11,598 nucleotides of DNA from Agrocybe praecox (taxonomy: Eukaryota; Basidiomycota; Agaricomycetes; Agaricales; Agrocybaceae): positions 1-11,598 of the forward strand of contig CAXHKQ010000132.1 of NCBI GenBank assembly GCA_964017145.1, given 5' to 3'. A model generated the notes under the pieces. The model was given only the letters and a program-made list of their open reading frames with translations, did no database searches and was not told where the DNA came from. Each line of letters begins with the position of its first letter. Within the stretch, counting starts at the first letter, position 1. The position numbers and the translations under genes were made by a program. Of this stretch, positions 7,480 to 11,598 are shown in pieces.

Positions 7480-7836
7480 ATGCTCCGCTTCGTTCTGCTC
7501 ATTTCGGCGGTGGCTATCGCCTCGATCAGCGCCACGCCGGCCGACCTGTCCGCCCTGTCCGGCGTCACCAGCATCCTGGGCGTGGTCAAGAGTGCCGATG
7601 TGGTGCAGGCGCCGGTGAACACGGTGCTGCTGCAGACCGGCCTGACGCCGTGCGCGAACACCGTCGAGCTGAGCAAATTCGTGGGCACCTGCATTCCGGC
7701 GCACCTGAACTGCGTCGGCATCAATGTGCTCGATCAGGTGACCAAGCAGCTGGTGAACATTCCGGTGTGCGGCGATGGCGGCGCCGGTCATGCTTCCGCA
7801 CAGATTGTGCAGACGGCGCACAGCGGTCTGGTGTGA
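7480..7836 (+). CDS. Gene E: 118-aa secreted four-cysteine protein, single exon
   Basis: Start ATG at 7480 is preferred over any upstream extension because it follows the TATA box and leader, has A at -3 (CAATATG), and opens a clean signal peptide: MLRFVLLISAVAIASISA, with likely cleavage after Ala18 before TPADLSALSG. The mature part is about 100 residues, rich in Val, Leu and Ala, with four cysteines at 58, 71, 78 and 97 (TPC, GTC, LNC, PVC), compatible with two disulfides. It ends in a small Gly/Ala/His tail (GDGGAGHASAQIVQTAHSGLV, residues 98-118). Codons are strongly GC-ending, unlike the AT-rich flanks, which suggests high expression. The stop TGA is followed by AATAAA about 70 nt later. 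It is intact, intronless and on the strand opposite to genes A-D. I do not recognise the family; secretion is well supported, but a role as a cuticle, haemolymph or salivary component is open. Confidence 0.85.
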   Translation: MLRFVLLISAVAIASISATPADLSALSGVTSILGVVKSADVVQAPVNTVLLQTGLTPCANTVELSKFVGTCIPAHLNCVGINVLDQVTKQLVNIPVCGDGGAGHASAQIVQTAHSGLV

Positions 7837-7907
7837 GCGGTGCGGGGAGATAATTGGGTCATATGACGGTGTCTATGGTATGGTGGAGATGAGGGCGAGC
7901 GTTGTGA

Positions 7908-7913
7908 AATAAA
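7908..7913 (+). terminator. Poly(A) signal of gene E
   Basis: Consensus AATAAA lies 72 nt after the stop codon of gene E, followed by a GT-rich stretch (GTGTTTGTCGG), the usual downstream element of insect poly(A) sites. Confidence 0.7.
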
Positions 7914-7934
7914 CGATTTATGAAGAACAGTCAC

Positions 7935-8483
7935 AGTGTTTGTCGGCTAATCCATGTGTGGTGTAAAAGTAGAATGGGGCACGGGGCGAACTTACGTACT
8001 TGTATGAGAAGATAAATTTCTTTGGATACAGGGCGAATTTCCAACTAATTTATGAAGACTTTACACAAAGTTACCATTACACCACCCGACACCAAAAAAA
8101 AACTCGCTTCAAATATGAAATTTCTCATGTATTTTGGGCTCCTAAAAACGAAAATCATAATAAAAAAAAGTTCTATGGATTAGTTTTTGTGTTGTGATTT
8201 TTTCAAGTTTTGCGTGTAGTTGTTATTAATAATTGTCTATATTTCGGGTTGGGTCGAAAATACAAAACTGCATCATATACCAAAAGAAAGACAATTGAAT
8301 AACCTTTATTTCATTTTCAGATATTTTATATATATTCATCCCAATTTACGAGTTATTCGGAAAAGAACATGAAAAAATGTGTTTTTCCATGCAAAAAATA
8401 TACAAAAAAAGGTGGCTTGAGTTAGATTCCCTTTTGTAGTAGGACTCCTTTTTGTATCATTCTTCCTATTTGCATCTGTTTTT
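7935..8483. other. AT-rich intergenic stretch, nothing supported
   Basis: No gene, RNA gene or complete repeat can be supported. A short open frame at 8000-8197 on the plus strand is Lys/Tyr/Phe-rich, as expected of chance frames in AT-rich DNA. Poly-A runs are frequent. Confidence 0.4.
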
Positions 8484-8724
8484 ACATATTAATGTCTATT
8501 TTGCATAGAGGAAGATTTCCATGGGGAAAGTCCTAAAAACATATTAATGTCTGATGCGGTGGCCTAGTCGAAATCGCGCAATGCGCAATCTCGACACAAA
8601 ACACAACATGTGAACAGAACGACGTCAACAAACATTACAACAACACCACACCACACACAAACACGTAATTCCGAGCAGTGTTGGCAATTGTAGAATATTG
8701 ACATGTTAAATGTCTATTTTGTAT
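8484..8724. repeat. Short direct repeats ACATATTAATGTCT and a near-palindrome
   Basis: ACATATTAATGTCT occurs at 8484-8497 and 8539-8552. A variant, ACATGTTAAATGTCTATTTTG, starts at 8701 and shares its 3' half with the first copy. Between them, 8567-8595 is a near-palindrome (GTCGAAATCGCGCA facing TGCGCAATCTCGAC). An ACAAC/ACACC-rich stretch fills 8597-8665. The cause is unclear. Confidence 0.45.
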
Positions 8725-8820
8725 ATTTGGTACCAACACTGAACATTTTTTCTAAAATGGTAAATTTCCGGAATTTAACACGGCAAAACTGATTACTAGC
8801 CTCTACATTCTCGAATATTT

Positions 8821-8925
8821 CTAAAGATTTCCGAAGATTTCCAGAGATTTCCAAAGATTTCCAAAAATGTCCAAAGATTTTCAACGATTTCCGGAGATTT
8901 CCAAAAATGTCCACAAGATTTCCGA
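8821..8925. repeat. 10-bp minisatellite, about 10 units
   Basis: Consecutive 10-bp units of the form CCAAAGATTT repeat about ten times with small substitutions. The variant CCAAAAATGT appears as the fifth and ninth units, hinting at a higher-order duplication of about 40 bp. Open frames across it on the minus strand translate to a 10-residue periodic pattern that simply mirrors the DNA repeat, so no gene is called. Confidence 0.85.
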
Positions 8926-9052
8926 CCAAGTGTATACCTATTTCCACCCTCGGTCACGACGGCCGACGTGAATGCAGTACACAAACCCAAACAAAATGCG
9001 AATGCGAACTGCGACCATATATAGAGACCTGGGTTGCCGAAGTATGTGCTTT

Positions 9053-9173
9053 TGTACATTTTGTGTACATTTTGACGACCGAAAAGTACAAATGTACATT
9101 TTGAACAAGGAATGTACATTCCACACAAATTGAGTTAAATCAATCAATCAAGTATTGATTTTACTCAATTTGT
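9053..9173. repeat. Four TGTACATT copies and a 20-bp-stem hairpin
   Basis: TGTACATT occurs at 9053, 9064, 9093 and 9113. Immediately after, ACAAATTGAGTTAAATCAAT (9125-9144) pairs with 9154-9173 across a 9-nt loop with one mismatch. The hairpin could be a decayed transposon end pair or an RNA hairpin; nothing else distinguishes these. Confidence 0.65.
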
Positions 9174-9378
9174 ATGCGAAATAAGTTCCATTTATTAACA
9201 GTAGACGTCCCAGGTAACGCGACGGCGTTATTTCATCCTTTCTCTTTGATATTACTCGGTCCCTATGTGTTTAATCTGAATACTTTTTTGTTACTTTGTA
9301 AGTCTGATTCACAACACGATACAATTTTTTATATTTTTTATGATGAATATAGCTATCATATTACTGGGCTCAAAGTTG
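9174..9378. other. Intergenic stretch, nothing supported
   Basis: Moderately AT-rich DNA with a plus-strand open frame (9174-9455) that runs into the neighbouring inverted-repeat element and shows no domain or signal peptide. No feature is supported. Confidence 0.4.
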
Positions 9379-9668
9379 AATACGACTCCGCGTACCACGT
9401 GAATAACACGCTCGTGTTACATTGTTGTTGTACGCTGCGCGTGAAGAGAGCGTAATGCTGTGTTCTGTCATCCAGAAATGTCATAACAAAGACGTTTCGG
9501 CGAATGAAACTGCTCGGTCGACGTGTTTGTTTTGATTATGAACTGACATTTGAACAGACATGCAGATCATGCCTCTCTTTCTGACTCTCTCACTTTCCTC
9601 GCGCAACAACAATTGCACACAGACAAACGCGCCACGACTGTGGCTCACGTGGTAGACCGAGTCGTATT
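9379..9668. mobile_element. Short-TIR element, about 290 bp
   Basis: The ends are 24-bp inverted repeats with three mismatches: AATACGACTCCGCGTACCAC plus GTGA at 9379-9402, and its inverted partner at 9645-9668. Both include a CACGTG hexamer. Further in, TTGTTGTTG followed by GC-rich CGC blocks is also mirrored. No coding capacity and no convincing target duplication were found, so this is a MITE-like candidate rather than a proven element. Confidence 0.55.
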
Positions 9669-9671
9669 TTT

Positions 9672-10262
9672 TGTGCGGGGCGTCGACTGTTAAAAATAAA
9701 AACGAATATGTTTGTAATTTCTATTATTTATACTAATCGAATTGTTTTTCTAGACTTCTTTCATATGAACCCATCAATAATGCTCAATTTAGGGACACGA
9801 GCAATTTAACATATCCGTGTTGCCTATCTTTGAGTATAGTCGAAGCTTTATATGGAATAATTTAAAAACATTTTCCTATATTCGTGTTCCATTTTCACGG
9901 ATGAAACCATCCAGAATCATTCGAAATATTAAAATAAAGAATGGCAACCCTGATAGAGATAAACTGATGTTTCGACAATTTGGTCGACAACGACGCTCAG
10001 TCATAGAAGTACTAGGTCATTGGTCGCTTGGAACGATCTCTCGCACGAGCAGTGCTCTCTGCTCTTTGCCGTAAGCTTTTGTTTCGAGCCAACGCCAGCA
10101 CACATATGCAACCTCCGCGGCGCACTGTGGTTGAACTGTTGAAAGTTGACGGTTGAGCTGTTGAAAATTGATATGGAAAGTTCGCTCGATTCTCTCAGAG
10201 AATCTCTGCACGATCGAAGCTTTTCTTGATTAGCCTCCCATAAAACATTAATATGTTAAAAA
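9672..10262. repeat. Gene-free stretch with a 22-bp tandem duplication
   Basis: The only clear structure is GGTTGAACTGTTGAAAGTTG (10129-10150), repeated directly at 10151-10172 with three differences. The GC-richer part at 9990-10220 looks unlike its AT-rich flanks and could be a fragment of a larger transposon, but no ORF or terminal repeat supports this. Open frames here (9817-10074 plus, 10017-10211 minus) look like chance. Confidence 0.4.
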
Positions 10263-10735
10263 TCACAAAAAATAATATAAAATATATAAAAATTCAATAT
10301 ACTCGATTTAATTTTGTATCATCATGAAGTTGACTTAAATACGCATCAATCAAGCTGGTGTAATCAAAAATCTATGGTAACGTTTTTCCGTTATAGACAT
10401 TCAAACCTGACCTAGTCGTCAACATTTTCTGATAAACCCAGAGGGGTATGAAAAAAAAAACATCTTAAAAAATTATGTAGAAATGAAGACAATGACATTA
10501 TCGTGAAAAAATTGTTCTATGATGCATATATGAAATACGTCAATAGGAAGTTATAGCCAATTGAATTTGTCATTCGTATGATTAAAATAGTTAGTTGGTC
10601 AGTTTTGATTGCCTATAACAAAGACATTAGACCACAGACAGCTTGATTTATGTGTATTTGAGTCAACTTTATGACGACATGAAATTGAATAAAGTATATT
10701 GCATGTTCATATTTGTTTATATTTTTGTAAGTGGA
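10263..10735. mobile_element. Long foldback element, about 470 bp
   Basis: Inverted arms match in several collinear blocks. AAGTTGACTTAAATACGCAT (from 10327 to 10357) pairs with 10639-10669 at 28 of 31 positions. TTATAGACATTCAAACCTGA (10391-10414) pairs with 10595-10618 at 20 of 24. An outer block AATATACT...ATCATG (10297-10327) pairs with about 10670-10700 at about 74 percent, and AT-rich similarity continues to the outer limits. The spacer is about 180 bp without an ORF. Ends are blurred, so age and family are uncertain. Confidence 0.6.
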
Positions 10736-10814
10736 TTTTTTGTTTCTTTTTTGCATTTAAAAATACATTTTCCACGTTCTCTTCCGAATAACTCCGAATA
10801 ACACAACAAAAAAA

Positions 10815-11360
10815 CTAATCCATGCGATCTTCCAACTTTTCGATGTTCTTAGTATTGGGTTGGGGAATAATGGGCTTCCGGGGTTTTCATTCAAATTTCG
10901 CGGCGCTCCTGCTACAGATGTCGCATCTGGTAACCCTATACATCGTTTGAAAGGTATTGACAGCACCTTTCAAATGACGTTTAGTTTGTTTACATTAGAT
11001 TAGATAGGGTTACCAGATGCGACATCTGTAGCACTTACAGGAGCGCCGCGAAATTTGAATGAAAAACCCGGAAGCCCATTATTCCCCAACCCAATATAAA
11101 ACGATTTCTTTTTTGCCTCAAAATAAACCTTTTTTCCCACAATATATCTTTCATCGGTACCAAATCTCTTACCAGCGATAATATTTCTGAGCTCTGGAAA
11201 CTTAAAAGTCAATAGAAGCCATGTCCTGATAATACCGAAAATAAGGCCTCAATTCATAGCTCACATCACATTTATATTGTGGTCGATTTTGAGATCGCAC
11301 GGCAGACGTTTCATAAAGAGCTTTTGCATGTCCAAGAACATATTCATGAATCATTCAAAC
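10815..11360 (-). pseudogene. Decayed mariner-type transposase, C-terminal part, split by a MITE
   Basis: Reading on the minus strand, the segment around 11255-11205 gives SYELRPYFRYYQDMASIDF, matching the region of mariner-family transposases around the third catalytic Asp (general pattern P-Y-S-P-D-x-A-x-x-D-F). One extra T at 11207-11204 shifts the frame, and 11203-11097 then gives KFPELRNIIAGKRFGTDE and YFEAKKKSFY, matching the conserved end of the family. Here the 240-bp MITE interrupts it. Beyond the MITE, 10852-10815 continues KNIEKLEDRMD and a stop, again family-like. A short frame further upstream (about 11540-11365) could be an N-terminal remnant, but this is weak. Most of the catalytic core is missing, so the copy is dead. 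Assignment is by recognition of family motifs, not by alignment. Confidence 0.65.
10855..11094. mobile_element. mariner-type MITE, 240 bp, near-perfect hairpin, TA duplication
   Basis: The termini start TTGGGTTGGGGAATAATGGG, resembling mariner-family inverted repeats, and both are flanked by TA (10853-10854 and 11095-11096). The inverted arms extend about 90 bp with almost full identity; the right arm has a 6-nt insertion (CTTACA on the plus strand) near GATGTCGCATCTG. The roughly 55-bp centre includes a smaller palindrome (TTTGAAAGGT facing ACCTTTCAAA). There is no coding capacity. Because the arms make up most of the element, a transcript would fold into a long double-stranded hairpin. Confidence 0.85.
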
Positions 11361-11598
11361 ATGTTTTAAAAGTTCTATATTGTGTCATCGATTTTCAGCA
11401 ACCGTGTTTTCTTGTATCCGGCCTTTTTTGGGGATTTAGAGATGTTTCCGTCTGTAATTGCCACAATTGCGCGTCTAGTACGCACTTTTTCCTCATTAAC
11501 CAAATGGCCAGCACGGAATAAAAACAAAATCGCGAACATTTTGTTTGGCTGGGGCCAATCTCAGATAACATTTTCTGAAGAAATGGTTCCTCTGGCCC
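11361..11598 (-). other. Window end: possible N-terminal transposase remnant
   Basis: A minus-strand frame begins MFAILFLFRAGHLVNEEKV near 11540 and continues about 54 codons to a stop near 11377, with a Lys-rich KSPKKAGYKKTR segment. The order (RAGH-x-VNE then ITDG then a Lys-rich linker) is reminiscent of the helix-turn-helix N-terminus of some Tc1/mariner transposases, and its orientation matches the C-terminal fragment. Support is weak, and no terminal repeat is visible before the window ends. Confidence 0.3.

Noticed and set aside
7413..7853. Overlapping plus- and minus-strand frames across gene E
   Set aside because: These are shadows of a GC-rich coding exon. Only the 7480 frame has a signal peptide, suitable start context and ordered cysteines.
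8552..8600. Possible tRNA or tRNA-derived SINE head
   Set aside because: GGTGGCCTAGTCG fits an A-box pattern, but no B-box follows at the right distance and no cloverleaf forms; the palindrome alone does not support it.
8821..8925. CRISPR-like array
   Set aside because: Units are 10 bp without spacers in a eukaryotic context; it is a simple minisatellite.
8714..9128. Minus-strand frames with periodic Asn/Leu/Lys/Ser repeats
   Set aside because: The periodicity comes from the 10-bp DNA minisatellite read in three frames; there is no start, signal or domain.

Overview
This window looks like nuclear DNA of an insect, most likely a mosquito or another fly. The evidence is very short introns (about 60-450 bp) with GT-AG borders, TATA-box promoters, GC-rich small secreted-protein genes set in AT-rich intergenic DNA, and many MITE-like transposon remnants. 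No bacterial features are seen. The species cannot be named from the sequence alone.

The left half (about 750-4910) is a cluster of four minus-strand genes. Each seems to be built the same way: a tiny first exon carrying most of a signal peptide, one intron, and a second exon encoding a Gly-rich or Gly/Asn-rich body. From right to left they are gene D (4262-4908, 163 aa, intact), gene C (1620-3319, large poly-Gly protein whose frame is broken by about seven single-base indels), gene A (1189-1417, 55 aa, intact, too small for ordinary ORF calling) and gene B (755-1099, a 73-codon body exon with one unresolved frame problem). A and B share a C-x-N-G-x-C motif in a similar Gly/Asn setting and are probably paralogues lying 90 bp apart. 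None can be assigned a known function. They read as secreted structural or defence-type peptides, which is inference.

The middle (about 4910-7380) holds no confident gene. It contains a hairpin-rich stretch (5345-5470), a complete pogo/Tigger-type MITE with TA target duplication (5482-6073), and a long inverted-repeat element (about 6110-6950). At 7480-7836 there is one intact plus-strand single-exon gene (gene E, 118 aa, signal peptide, four cysteines) with a TATA box and a poly(A) signal.

The right part (7920-11598) is gene-poor repeat territory: a 10-bp minisatellite, several hairpins, a short-TIR element (9379-9668), a long foldback element (10263-10735), and a decayed mariner-type transposase on the minus strand that was itself hit by a 240-bp mariner-type MITE (10855-11094). 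Deleting the MITE and one TA restores an open transposase reading frame across the junction.

The genes probably do not form a pathway in the enzymatic sense. The best candidate for something undescribed is the A-B-C-D cluster of split-signal-peptide, Gly-rich secreted products.
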